Program-made: the position numbers and the translations under genes
The notes under the pieces: generated by a model
What the model was told of the DNA's origin: nothing
Seen by the model: the letters and a program-made list of their open reading frames with translations, nothing else
Database searches by the model: none
Source: Chaenocephalus aceratus
Lineage: Eukaryota > Chordata > Actinopteri > Perciformes > Channichthyidae
Direction: 5' to 3'
DNA length: 64,000 nucleotides
Assembly: GCA_023974075.1 (NCBI GenBank)
Contig: CM043792.1
Coordinates: forward strand, 10,645,456-10,709,455
Part shown: one piece after another, positions 9,907 to 21,837 of the stretch
Numbering within the stretch: the stretch's first letter is position 1
Layout: each line of letters opens with the position of its first letter

Positions 9907-11926
9907 AAGCTTAGCGCAAGTTCAGACAGGAAGACCAATCACTCCGTATTGCACGTCATGGCAATACTCGCTCCCTTCACTAGATGACAGGGAGCGCCAC
10001 TCCTTAGCCAACCTATCACTTCCCTCCATTCACAAGCCTAATTATCGCACCTGTTAATCCCTCTATATATGCTCTCCCCTTTTCTATCAGCTGTCTTTCA
10101 GGTGTCAACGCGCAACGGTAGTGCAAACAAACCTCCGCGTACGATAAAACTAACCTCAAATATGTCCAATTCGGACGATTCCGAGGACGAACTCTTCCAG
10201 GAGGACCTCAATCCCAGCCCTGACGCTCCGCCCGAGGCAGCTTCCCCCTCCTCAAGCTACCGGCGCTCGAGCACCCGTGCGGGTTCCCGCAGCAGCTCTC
10301 ATGCAGCAGAGGCAGATCTCCTCACTCTTCAACTGCAGCATAAGTGTATTTCCCCAGCCCCAGGTCTTACTCTCTCCCAGCTTCGCGAGCTCTCAGACCA
10401 AGTAGCAGGCGCCGTCCCCCAGCTCACGCCAGCAGCTCCAGCCGGCCCCTCCGACAGACCGTGGCGCGGCCGAGGCCGCGGGGGTAATAGGACAAGGAAG
10501 TCGCCCCCCCCTAGTAGCTCATCCGTCCAAAAAGTTAACTTCCTCCCAGGCTCGCCCCATTGCTGACCAGCCCGGAAGCACCTTAAACCAGCCTGGGCTC
10601 ATAGATACCAGCTTGGCCAACACCCTGCAATCCCTGGCCAAATCCATGCAACAAATCGACGCTCGCCTTCAGTCTATGGAAAGGGCAGCAGCCAGAGCCT
10701 CCACTTCATCAACTCACAGGGCTGCGCTTCCTGCCATGGCGCCGCCGGGGTTAATGCCAGTCCAAGCCCCTACATTCCCTCACAGTGTAGCCTCCCCTCA
10801 TTCCCTGGCTTCCGCCCTCCCAGTCACTCTTTCCGGTAGGTCTTACATTTCCCAAACGGCGAATATTTCCCCCCTGGCTTCGGGCAAAAATACTCGACGG
10901 GAAGGACATTAACCTAGTTAGCCTCATCCTGCCGTCCCCGGAATGCGACAAATCCATTGCCACAGGGGGAAGCATCACCGCCGTATTCAAGGCAGCAGAC
11001 CCCCGTCTCAACAGAGACCTCTCCATAGGGTATTTTCTGGTTGCTTTCGGCATCTACCGTGACGTCATATGCTCCGTCTACCCGGAAAGAAGGCAAGAGC
11101 TAGATGCATATCTTCCTCTGATCGGCGACCTTTTCCTGAAATACGGGAAAAACGTATTTTACTCCTACCACAAGAGCTTCTCATGTAAAGCAGCGTTTCA
11201 CATTGCACACTCCAACATCCGCCTGGACTGGTCCATACTGGACACGGAGCTGCTCGTCATGTCCACAGGCGGCCACCAAGTCATGTCGTGCAACAGCTGC
11301 GGTGCTCAGGGCCACCTCGCCCAATTCTGCCCTTCAGTGCCTCTCTCCAGAGCCAAGGCAGTCAGGCGCAGCGCTGGCAAGTCAAGCAGATATGCAGTAA
11401 CTTCAATGAAAATGTCTGCACTTACCCAAACTGCCATTTCCTCCATATCTGCAGTGCCTGCAACGATGCTCATCCGAGGTCCGCATGTCCCAGGCGCAGC
11501 CGGCCTAAGATCCCCGCCCTGCTTCAGAAACCACATGGCGGGAGATTCTTCTGATCATTCACCCCTCCACTCCCTAAACATCACTCGCTTGGCAGCGTCT
11601 CATCTACTCACCCGGATCCCGTGCTCTTAGAACTATCTCCCCCTCAACCCTCCTCTACCCCTTCGCCACCTGCTTCCAACTCAGGGCCAAGCTTAACCTC
11701 CTCCCTTCCAACCGGACCTAACCACTTATCACCATCACCAGTGTCTAGACCCGGGGGGTTCATCGGAAACGGTTCTTTCCCTTCCTGAATGATATCTTAC
11801 AAAACCTGGGCCTAATCGCCAAACACCATTTCGCTCTCTTGTTATAAACTGTCATCATTATGTTTCATTTATATAATGTGACCGATAATAAACATGTATT
11901 CCATACATCACGTCTCTCCTGATTGA
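9907..11926 (+). mobile_element. Gag-only Ngaro/DIRS-like element inserted in repeat copy A
   Basis: A 2020-bp block interrupts otherwise continuous repeat sequence: copies elsewhere read ...gagtagtgcagatatc..., here gagtaatg is followed by the block and resumes aatgcagatatc. The 4-bp aatg is present on both sides (9903-9906, 11927-11930). Inside is one gag-type coding region and a 3' end with aataaacatg but no RT, RNase H or recombinase. It therefore looks like a non-autonomous derivative. Ngaro/DIRS elements normally leave no target duplication, so the aatg could be chance or microhomology. Confidence 0.65.
10159..11770 (+). pseudogene. Ngaro/DIRS-type gag-like protein, frameshifted
   Basis: The start near 10162 (MSNSDDSEDELF) opens a Ser/Pro-rich N-terminus, then a coiled-coil-like stretch (SLAKSMQQIDARLQSMERAA). 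The conserved core follows in another frame (about 10890-11400), including FGIYRDVICSVYPERRQELD and YSYHKSFSCKAAFH, then a zinc-knuckle-like C-x2-C-x6-H-x4-C. A second Cys/His cluster lies in a third frame near 11390-11510 (CSNF...CTYPNC-x5-C-x2-C...C). Both are hallmarks of gag proteins of fish Ngaro/DIRS elements. The pieces use frames 1, 2, 3 and 2 in turn, so at least three frameshifts broke it. Confidence 0.7.
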
Positions 11927-12390
11927 AATGCAGATATCACTGTGAAATCATTTGACAGTGAGGGGAATACTTCCGGTTTTATTATGAAAGTTGACGCCAA
12001 CTTTACATGGACGCTGTGGGGAAAGACGTAGTATATTAACGTTCCTCTGACGAGACCTCAAATCATTTTCATAATATCTCTCAAACTATAGATCCTACAC
12101 ATCCACTGGATGTGGATTCTAAAAGTACAATATACAGTTCTCGCTAGAAATTGAATCAAAAAGCATTTTAATGGCCAAACTATTCTACAATTTAGGATTT
12201 TCCAAAGAGGATTATTTGTGAATATACGACACTCCGGAGCGTTTGCAATCAACGGGAGCATATGCTGCAAATTGTTGTTTCTTACACGACCACTAGAGGT
12301 GCTAAACTTTAAAACATGACTATAGGTCATAATAAGCTGCTGAACAATTGACCTATTTGGTCGTTTTTTGGAGGAGGACAGGCTGGAATA

Positions 12391-14270
12391 GTCACTACAA
12401 ACTGAGGACATCTTTGCCATCTGAAATATTCTCTTCACGACTGGGGTTTTTCTCTTTAGTCTCCAAAGATAGGAGTCCAAACAGCTAGTCCAATAACTTG
12501 TTATCCTATAATGTGATTTCCTCAGACATTTTGGCTACCACTTAAACCAAATTATTAACTCAGTTTTGTCTTCTTTTGAGTCAAACAAGCAACAAGCAAC
12601 AAATAATACTATAACTGCTCCCAGATTGTTGGTCATTTTTGAAGTCTCCTTCACACACTCCAATGTTCAGGTAGTATTTTACAAGGACGAAAAACAAACC
12701 AGAAAAAACACATAGTGTCCGAACATTGTCTTTTGATTCTGAAAGCATGGCTTTTGGCTCCATAACACCATCGCTCCCTCGGTGCAGAAGCAGTAAATAT
12801 GGAGGCTCTCAGTGTGATCAATAATTCCTTCAGCCCCAGATTCAACACTGATAAGGCACTTTGATGTGGACCGAAGTGCAGGAGCGAGAGGCCATCCTGG
12901 GGGAGAAAATGTGGGGGGAAAAGAGGTTTCATTATTTCAGACAGCTGTCAGCGGGTCCTGTTCAATTAGCTCTAATACGTTCGGGGAAACAAAGCAACAA
13001 TATGGAAGAAGGGCCAAACAAATACATAAATAAAGCCTCTTGTAATTTTGGGATCCTCTCACAGTGAGACCAAATCAGAGCAGGATGCACAGCAGGCGGC
13101 CAGAGGAACATCAGAGCGGGAGAGCACATTGTGAGACCGAAAAAACAGAGACGCAATCAACAGAAGGGTAGCGAAACCCAAATATCTGGCCATTACAGCT
13201 GCACTGTCACATGTTTTTGTGGCTCTGTTTTGAGACATTAATCCACTGTAGTCCAAAACAGCAAAGTTGTCTGATGCATGTGTATGGATGCTGTCTGGTA
13301 TGTAGAAGCCAATTTTGTAGTTTCTACCCCATTTCTCTGGATTGAATCATTCGATAATAAATAGTTCACAAACCGCTCTGTGCAAAATGAAAGTAACGTT
13401 TGCTAATTAACTCAGCGATGAATAGCTTTACCAATTTGATTAGTACGTGATCATTAGATTTTTTTTGTTGTTTAATGGGGCTGATGTTATTTCAAAGGGG
13501 TCGGGGAAAAAGCAACTAAACCCGGAGCAGTTGAGCTATTTTATTAGCTTAATTTGCCCCTTCTTTATTTGAATTAGGTCGTCAGTGTTTCCTGACACTG
13601 TGATTTACTCGACTAACAGCAGTTTCTCAGCATGTGCGAACAAACACCTTTTTCTTCTCTTCTCTAAACTGCTCCTTTGAGGTTTCTACTGAATTAAATA
13701 TGTGGCTGCTGTCTCCAGTAACTCGCAGACTTTAAATTGAGGATGTTAAGCGAATGCAGTGATGAGGGGAAAAGGCATAGTAAATAAATCATACAAAATA
13801 ATCAAGCAATTTGTTCAATAAAAAACGTGAGCATTCATCACCTCCTCCTTGCAGCAGATCTACTTTAAGTGATTAGTGTTTGTTTCTAAATGTCAATTAC
13901 AGGGGGTGTGAGTTGGAGCATCATTATTTCTCTGACCTTGCAGAGCAATTAGTCCCTCAGAATTACTCTTCAGTGTACTCGCTGAGTAAAACACGGCACC
14001 AGCGCACTTCATCTTCTCCGCTGTTCTTATGGAAGTCAATGAGGAGAAAGATAAGATAAAAAAAGTCTGAGGAGTGCACTTAACAAACTTTATGGACTCA
14101 AGTATATGGATTTTGTTTGAAATAGCAGCACATTATAAGTGTCTGTGCTCCAGCAGTTGGGTATACAAAAATCCTGCCTCATTATGGGATCTTCTAAGAA
14201 AAGTACAATTACATAGTCGACATTTAGAATTGACTTTTTGGTCAAGTGCTCCATTTTAGCATTTAAACCT
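12391..14270. other. No gene or named repeat recognised
   Basis: Ordinary AT-rich sequence. Open frames are all under 95 codons and without motifs. It may include unique host DNA. Confidence 0.5.
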
Positions 14271-14275
14271 GAAAA

Positions 14276-14585
14276 GAGCACCTTCAGAAAGTATTTGTTC
14301 ACACATTTGAATTACATTTCCCGTCAATACACCAAAAGACAAAGCAAAACCCGGATTTAAGATATTTTGTGTACACTTTAAAAATGTAAACAATGAAATA
14401 TCATTTTGGTATAGTATATTTATAAAGGTTTCAGAGCCTTTTGCGGTCATGTGCCGGCCATTTGTCTTGATCACCTTTGAGATGTTTCTACTCTTTGATT
14501 GGAGTCCACCTGTGGTAAATACAACTGATTGGACTTGATTTGGTAAAGCACACACACCTGTCTAAGGTCTCACAGCTGCATTCGA
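14276..14585 (+). mobile_element. Tc1-like transposon 5' fragment
   Basis: It begins caccttcagaaagtatttg, close to the fish Tc1 TIR of the 'gccttcagaaagtattca' type. It continues into the non-coding leader, with gattggagtccacctgtgg and cacctgtctaaggtctcaca. The element stops before the transposase, so only the end and leader remain. Confidence 0.6.
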
Positions 14586-14726
14586 GAGTGAAAGCCAGCA
14601 GGTGGAATGGACTGCCTGCAGAGGTCAGAAAGATGATTTCACAATATTTATAATAAGGAAAACAAGTAGTACAAATAACAATGTTACTGTTAGACAAATG
14701 TGTTTTGGGTTGTGGCTCTTATAAGG

Positions 14727-15360
14727 AGTTATGTATGCGGGGAGGCTCAGGTTATTTAACGTGTGCATGAGGCTGCTGCAGATGTTCTACCAGTCTGTGG
14801 TGGCCAGTGGGCTCTTCTTTGCCATGGTGTGCTGGGGGGGAAACACCAACACAAGGGACACTGACAGGCTGAACAAGCTTGTGAGGAAGATAGCTCTGTG
14901 GTTGGAGTAGCCTACAACTGGACAATCTGGAGGAGGTAGCAGAGGGGAGGACGAGGAGGAAGCTGGACTGTATCCTAGAGAACCCTTCCCACCCCCCTCC
15001 TAGTGAAGATGAGGAGCATGTTTAGCCACAGACTCATCCCTCCACAACACAGCACCAATCGCCTCGAACAGTCCTTTGTGCCTGTAGCCATCAGGCTGCA
15101 CAACAAGGGGACATAAAATACACACCGTTTCCACACATTCATGTAAATATATATATAATATGTATATATGACCCAATATGTATATGTTCACTTTAATGAA
15201 TCTCTTATTTCATCGTTTTTTATCATTTTTATTTTTATCTTTGATGTTATCTTTAATTGTATTAATCTGTGTGAATCTGTGCCGTCCTGTATTTCAGGTT
15301 ACCCTGTTGCTGTTAAACCACTGCATTTCCCCACAGGGATTAATAAAGGTCCATCTTATC
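14727..15360 (+). pseudogene. LINE RT C-terminal fragment and 3' UTR
   Basis: One frame reads RLLQMFYQSVVASGLFFAM then VCWGGNT and DTDRLNKLVRKIA before a stop near 14910. This is the C-terminal end of a fish non-LTR retrotransposon polymerase protein. Later pieces (HRLIP-like, FVPVAIRLHN) survive in other frames to about 15115. The 3' end at 15335-15360 is gggattaataaaggtccatc followed by ttatcttatttta, a short tail repeat. The element is 5'-truncated and frameshifted. Confidence 0.65.
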
Positions 15361-16572
15361 TTATTTTATATAGAAAGATATTTGTATTCTTTTAAAAGCT
15401 AAAGAGACAATTAATTGTTCAGGGATTGTAGTTTGGTGGCCATGTGGTTTCATGCAATCTCATTTAAACTGGTAGATTATCATGGTTGTAGTTTATTTAA
15501 CTTAAAGGTGGTGATATAAATACAAAAATAAAGTCAAGGAAAAATACTTTGATCAAATACACTCTTAAAGTATGTTATTTTGCTGTAATCAAATGTGAGC
15601 ACTGTCCATTCCCCAAAAATCTGGCAATATTAACCATCAAGAAATCATAAATTATTCCTTCCTGCAGTGTCACTTTTCCCCACAATCTGCAGCCTTGAGC
15701 GGGGCCACTCTCTCCTCTTTGGGTTTTTTCTTGGATTCAGCATCTCATCTGCTGTAATGAATGTCCCCAGGTGTTTCATGTAGATCAGTCTCGTGTAGTG
15801 CTCCTCTGACGTGGCACGTCATGCTTGTGGCTCTTTGATTGAGGTCTCAAATTCTGCCGAGGATGATTATGTCGGAGGCAGAGAGGGACAGCTGCCAAGT
15901 GACGGAGCTTTCAGGCATAGAAAGTGCAAATGTGGAAAATAGCGATAAAGCCCGTTACCGCATGTAGGTACTTATACATTCCTGCCCAAGCATCCTGTAA
16001 CATTTAATGCTTTTTTTGATTGATAATGACAAAAGCCTCATCATTCAGGGAAAAAGTGATTTCTTAACCTCATTTTGAAAAAAATCATCACAATATATCG
16101 ATATGCAGCCGCTGGATATGTGGATATCTCACCAGGACACAGAGGCTTTTAAAACAATGATTTTCGACTTTGCTATGAGAGCCAATAGCCTCCACAATAC
16201 AGGTACCGTTTGTAGTCCTCAAATCCAGAAATACTTACAGAGGTTTCCATTTACACAAAAAAGCCTGTGGTGTGTTAATGTTTGTGACCGAATCTTCTTA
16301 CCTCATAAATAGACTGTCGCAGTTATTAGTCCTAAAACCTGTATATTACTCAGCATTTTTGCACTTCTATTCCCCTTATCTCAAAGTCAGTGTTGATTGC
16401 TTTTTTTATCAACCTGAAATTAGGTTTGGAAGTGAACACAAACTTCAAAGATGTTAACGTTTAGTTCCACTAGTGTAGTCTGCTTAGATACTAATGTTAG
16501 CGTTTCACTTCTCATTTAAGGTTAAAAAACCATAACATGTGTATTTCTATGTGGATGCTGTAGAACACATAT
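15361..16572. other. No recognisable feature
   Basis: AT-rich sequence without coding motifs or clear repeats. Probably unique host DNA. Confidence 0.45.
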
Positions 16573-17419
16573 AGGGGAGAGTGGGGTACGATGAGCCATA
16601 TTTTAGTTATGTTATCCTTTAGGCAAGGAACAATTAGATTGAATTCAAATGACAACAACCACCTTTATTTCAGGATGTCTTCTGTCCATCAAAATTAAAT
16701 AATGCTGAAATAAGGGCCATGAAAATATGACTTCTTAAATTAAAGTTGTCTTGTGGCTTAACTTGCCCCAGATCTTAGTTGATCAGTTTAAAAGGTTAAA
16801 TTGACCAATTACCTTCTTCAAGTTCAAACCTGAGTTGGTTGCTACAGGAATGTTGTTCTGTCTGCTATATCAATGCCAGTTCACAGCAGCTCTGGAGTAA
16901 GGCCATGGAAATGGTCTAGCAGTTGTTCTATCTGGTCTGCATGCTCCTTCTCTCTCCTGTGTGAATACCCCCTGCCTCTGCTGTTCAACTATAGCCTACT
17001 TTATTCACTTCCTTTTCTTCCTTCATTTGTATGTATCTACGCAGGGTTGACCTGTTCATATTTCTGTCTTTTGCCAGTCTTTCTCTTGGACTTTCCTGGC
17101 ATGATAGCTTTTCTACAATGTTTAAAACATAAAAAACACATCAGTTGTGTACAACTACATTGAAATAGCTGTTTATACTTAACTTAAGTGCCTCATGGGG
17201 CGTTCAGTTGAACCAGTTGCTCCATTTACCCAACACTGTAAACCCCAACAGTACTACTAACTCATAAGTATTATGGGTACTGCAATCAAAACCAAATATC
17301 AAGTCAACCGAACAATAAACGTATACGTTCTTTTAACGAAAAGTGCTGTTTAATTTAATGTGGATCATAGTTTGAGTGAATATTCAAATTTGAATTATAA
17401 CTTCTGAGTGAACAGTCAC

Positions 17420-17535
17420 GCAGCATCTGACGTCATTACGTCATGACGTTGCGATGAATCGAGAAAAATCCATCCAACATGGCGGCTCTTGCAAGCGAAG
17501 GGATTCCACACATGGTTTAACTTGTAAGTACCAAA
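17420..17535 (+). promoter_or_regulatory. CRE-containing promoter-like patch with possible first exon
   Basis: A perfect CRE palindrome tgacgtca lies at 17428-17435, followed by tacgtcatgacgtt at 17437-17450. About 40 bp on is caacatggcggctcttgcaa, a good Kozak-like ATG context, and a donor-like cttgtaagtacc near 17521. The sequence looks like a captured cellular TATA-less promoter and short first exon. This is inference from sequence; the CpG-containing CREs stand out against the AT-rich surroundings. Confidence 0.35.
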
Positions 17536-18729
17536 ATAAGTCGTTAAAACTGTTTTTCTTGTTATAATATTGTAAGGATATACCACCCGAAGATCATATG
17601 TAATCGTTAGACCCCATTGTTAAATTCAGAGTTACGTGCACAGCGCCGCAGTTACCGGCTGCTTCGCGCTATTTTTTGAATGTCGGACTGCCGGTTAAGT
17701 ATTGTAAGGACGTTAACGTTAGAGCAGCAGTATGTTAACTTTAGCTAGAAACTCCTATTAGTCAACGGCAGCCCTACTGTTTAAAAGTGTGTTTCTTACT
17801 GGTGGTTATTAACGCTATTATCTGTTAAATGTGATGTCATTCCTGAATACTCCTGAATTAAGCTAGTAGCTAGCTAGAGCTTTTTTCCACAATTACGTTG
17901 ATGCTAGTGACAGTTGTTACCGTTTAACTAGTGACACGGGGGAACTCGTGACGTTCTATAACGGTAGGAATTAATTAATTAATGAACTTTATTACAGACT
18001 CAGGGTCCAGATACAAGACAAAACATTACATAGATAAAATACAAGGCATTACATATAATAAATTACATACACAGCATAACAGGAATGTGTCAGAGGCGTG
18101 TACTTTGAGGAGCCATTGTTGAATAGCCAGGAAATAAACATTTTGATCGCTTCTTCTGTTGTTTACATTTATCTGTTGGTATATTTGGCTCCATAGGAAC
18201 ACTTTGATGCACATTCAGTACCAGTGTGTGAGGTTGTGGTTGCGATGCCGATATCCGGACGCGTACAGCGAGGACTACAACATGACAATGAGGTGACTGG
18301 GGATGTCTGTTCAAAACATTGCAAACGTGAATAAATCATTTCAAATATATATTTGTCTCCGACTTTCATTTGTACATTGTTGTTAATGTGATGTTTAGTA
18401 GCTTTGATAGCTGTCCATACCTTCAGACAGCCTACAAGTAAGACACAAGTTGTTTACTCACAGCCCGAATGCAGCATCGAGATTCGTGGCAGTACTTCTG
18501 TAGCTATTCTCCAGCGAGCAAGGTTTTTATTAAATACCTCCATCCCTCTCATCACAACAAGACTCTACACTGTACAGAAAAAAAACAACATAGGCTAAAT
18601 GAAAATAACCTTGCTGGATAGCTTAGAATGAACTTCCAACAGGAGTCATTTGGGGGGGGTTCTTGGGAACCCCTGGTCTAGGCTATATAAACCGGCCATG
18701 GAAGATAGTTTGGCCTGGCCCTCCCACGG

Positions 18730-19000
18730 CGCTGGGCATGACTACAAGTCAAGTTGATCTCAGTCCGGCAATTACTGCTATTCTGGTGGAAGGTGATTTC
18801 GTCATCAGCAATATCCCCAGGATGGCGGATTCCTTTGCATTGTTTGGCTTGATGTACGTGTTACATTTGGACTAACCCAAGAAACTCATCAACACTTTCA
18901 CTTTCATACAGGAAGTGCTGATGGGCCTTGATGATGGTAAACCACTGAAACCCTGCCTACTCAATCTAAAAAATGACCTGTTACTGAAAAAGTAGGCCGT
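18730..19000 (+). pseudogene. Captured coding fragment resembling a teleost repeated protein C-terminus
   Basis: One frame gives SPAITAILVEGDFVISNIP, then ADSFALFGLMYVLHLD, a stop at 18873-18875, then in the same frame PKKLINTFTFIQEVLMGLDD and KPCLLNLKNDLLLKK. The pattern (a beta-strand 'ILVEGDFVIS', then a helix with 'LMYVLHL.YPKKL', then 'TF.FIQEVLM.LDDGK') resembles the C-terminal domain of uncharacterised, often SAM-domain-annotated, proteins that are multi-copy in teleosts. That family link is from memory and tentative. A second partial copy (VLMVLDGGKPLKPC) lies at 19099-19140. Confidence 0.35.
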
Positions 19001-19183
19001 CTTACAGGTTAAAACTTTGCACATTCTTTGCACAAACGTGTTGTTTACATTTGGTAGAATATGTCTAACTCTACCTCAGTTGTTCATGTTTGCACTGAAA
19101 GTGCTGATGGTCCTTGATGGTGGTAAACCACTGAAACCCTGTGCCTACAGTTGTTCATGTTTGCGCTTTAACTCCTATGGCAC

Positions 19184-19737
19184 GCCGTTAGAGTATTTAT
19201 TTCATATCCTTGATATCAGACAGCAATTACCTACACTAACTGGCTCTTTGATTGCACTTGTTAGATATATGGTCACACTAGTTTGACATTCTGCTTTACT
19301 AGATGAATAACACATTATACTAGTCACTCTTTTTCAGCCACTAGTGGCACTTTTGTCTGACTAGTTACTTCATAAGCCTTACTAGTGACACCAGGAGCAG
19401 CACCAAAGTCCCAACTTGTAAGCTTTTTTGATGAATTAGTGACCCTCTGACCATACTAGTGACACTAAAAGTTAACTGTGCTGCAAAAACTCTGACAAGT
19501 TGGGACGTTGGTGCTCCGAGTGCTTCTCCTGGCGTCACTTAAGGCTTATGTGGTAACTAGTCGGACAAAAGTGCCACTAGTTGCTGAAAAAGAGTGACAA
19601 GTATAATGTTGTAATCAACTAGTAAAGCAGAGTGCCAAACTAGTGTGACCATATATCTAACAAGATAAATCAAAGAGCCAACTACTGTAGGCAGCTGCCG
19701 TCTGATATCAAGGATATGGAATAAATACTCAAACGGC
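19184..19737. repeat. Large imperfect hairpin rich in actagt
   Basis: The arm at 19184-19420 (gccgttagagtatttatttc... to aagtcccaacttgt) is the inverse of the arm at 19497-19737 (acaagttgggac... to gaataaatactcaaacggc). The loop is about 75 bp. The arms are diverged but alignable throughout, with the subsequence actagt or ctagtgac recurring many times in both arms and loop. Confidence 0.85.
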
Positions 19738-20663
19738 TTGCAAAACTCCTTGAAATGTTTATTTTAACAAAAAGAAAATATAACTAATTTGTATTAATTT
19801 GACTTGTTTGTGAACAATAAGTACCTTTTGAAAAATTGATTTTAATTTCTAATTCTTTTATTTTGAAATGTAACTTACAGTTTGATGGTCTTTTAAAAAA
19901 AAATGTTGCAGTAAGAAATTGCATGTTTTAGAATTCATGTTTTGATTGGATGAACAATTTAAGACTGAATAAATAAAAAATCCAAAGTCTACAGAAGTTG
20001 ATGAAGTTCTTTGAGTATTTTGTAATTAAATAGATAAGAAAATATTGGCCAATGAGAAATATATTTGTTGATTTCAATATTCGTGAAATTAAATAATGTT
20101 GCATCAAACTAATTCATTATGGAGAAATTTCAAATGTGTCAAACAATGTTTATAAGTACAGTATACTTAAATAATACAAAAATAATAATTAAAGTTTTAA
20201 GTTTAAGTAACTTATCATTTTTGATCAATCATTTACTCTATAGTCTTAAGTTAGTTTACATAAAACTTTGGTGGTAATCAGTTTCCAGAAAAGTTTTGAG
20301 TACTCCGAACTAATCGGGTTTTACAGTGCATAGCATGTGGCTCACTTTGAAACACAGACACTTTTTGGGAAAATGTCTAGCTTAGTCCTTTATGCTAATC
20401 TTTAGCTAAATGATTCACATGGTTTTACAACTTGCTTATTAACAACCATGTATGATACATATGTTCAGACCTGGATACATTTGCTTTGACATTAAGTAAT
20501 TATACCTGACATGTTGAAAATGTACTTTCACCATCACAGCCAAATAGAAATGAAGGGTGCTTCCTGAATTATGGTCACATGACAACAAATATGCACAATT
20601 TCCTATAGGGGATTGGTCTAACCCTAACCCTAACTTACTCACTGGCTAATCTTACCCCACTCT

Positions 20664-21834
20664 CCAGTATGATATTTTGTTAGCCACAGAGCTTTTTTAG
20701 TGCAATAATTGAACATCTATCGGATAAATCAGTTGGCTTTTTGTAGAGGGAACCTGGGTGACGCTTACTTATGAAAGGGCCAACATACTGTAAATACCAA
20801 ATCCCTGCAACACACCATTAAACTTTAAACAATCTACTTTTTCGAGCCTGTTGAACTTAAGGGTATCATACACTGAGCATATTTTTGGCTGTCTCATACT
20901 GAAGTTGACTTTGTTGAATACAAAGGCAACCGAACGATGATTGAACGATGGTCAACCAAAGTTGACCATCTGAATGTGACTGCAGATTTTACTCTGAAAA
21001 TAAATGTTGCTACAAATGTTATTATGGTGAGACAATTTCAGCTTAAAACCGCATGACATTTCTCACTCCACATAAATGTGGAGTAATACAACTATATCTA
21101 ACTGCCTCACTAAAGTCAGTAATGTCTTTTAAAAAGCCTCCTCAAACACATATTTATGAACTTGCTTTGATGGGATGTAATTATTGTAATTGTTATTATC
21201 CTTTTCATTGTTTCATCTGTCATTGTCATGTGTCTTCTGGCAACTATGTATTTGGGACCCATGTCTTCATGTTTTACCTTCGTATCGTCTTGCTTTTGTT
21301 TGGCTTTCTGTTACATTGCCTTCTATTTTGCTTTTGTTTGGTCTGTCAAGGCAATAGCTGCTATACAAAAAGCAATTATTTTTATTTTCATTACATCACT
21401 CTAGTTGATTGAGATTTTGTCTTTTGTTTCTTTTGATGTGTATGTCACTGGCCATTTAGAATCTACTGCAGTAGGGTCATTGGCAATATGCGTTAGGAAC
21501 CCTGTAAAGATGCAACAGCACTTAATGTCTAATGTCTTGAAAAATAAAGTGTCATCCATAATGTGCACTTTACCAAGAATCCTCCAGTAGAACACACATG
21601 TCTTTGTCTTAGGAGGCTGTGTCTGTGTGTGTCTGTGTGTGTGCAAAAGGTTAAATCACCTGAGCCTTGGCGGTGCTGAGAAACTGGTGAAGGACAAACT
21701 GTGGATTGTAATTCATTGTTTGCCCTCACTTCACCATCACTTTGAACTAGCAGAAGAAGTTAAACCAGAAGAAAATAAGTTGCAGTAGCTTTCAGGAGCC
21801 TGTTATTTCAGCCCTGGTGTCCTACTTAGAATTC
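20664..21834. other. No recognisable feature
   Basis: AT-rich sequence; short open frames only. A gtctgtgtgtgtctgtgtgtgt tract lies near 21620. Confidence 0.45.
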
Positions 21835-21837
21835 ACT

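Larger units (their letters stand above)
9243..12390. mobile_element. Unclassified inverted-repeat repeat family, copy A (interrupted)
   Basis: The sequence 9243-9906 plus 11931-12390 matches, in pieces, regions at 26920-30180, 34769-37553 and 47360-47720. Shared blocks include cttgacaagtg...ggcttatcaatt, tggatagtctgcc, accaatcaatgttgtgtaat, attttaatggccaaact and ggagcgtttgcaatcaacgg. The right part ends with gaacaattgacctatttggt and aggacaggctgg, as at 30180. Copy A is split by the Ngaro-like insertion at 9907-11926. No transposase is seen, so the family is non-autonomous and its class is not established. Confidence 0.7.
17234..20328. mobile_element. CACTA-like (EnSpm) non-autonomous element carrying extra DNA
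   Basis: The left end is cactgtaaaccccaacagtact and the right end, read inversely, is cactgtaaaacccgattag...gagtact. CACTG ends are typical of CACTA/EnSpm elements. The 3-bp flanks are caa and cat, so a duplication is only partly supported. The 3.1-kb body holds a promoter-like patch (17420-17530), a broken coding fragment (18730-19000), a direct duplication of the gtgctgatgg...ccttgatg block (about 18913 and 19099) and a large hairpin (19184-19737). No CACTA transposase was recognised. Confidence 0.45.
16573..20663. mobile_element. Outer TIR element (gggagagtggggta family), interrupted
   Basis: The left end reads ggggagagtggggtacgatg and the right end cttaccccactctcc, its inverse over ggagagtggggta. 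The two outer pieces (about 660 and 335 bp) are AT-rich and non-coding. The space between them is filled by the CACTA-like element at 17234-20328. The class and target duplication could not be fixed. Confidence 0.5.

Noticed and set aside
20610..20635. Telomere-like ccctaa repeats
   Set aside because: Only two to three units (taaccctaaccctaac); far too short to call an interstitial telomere.
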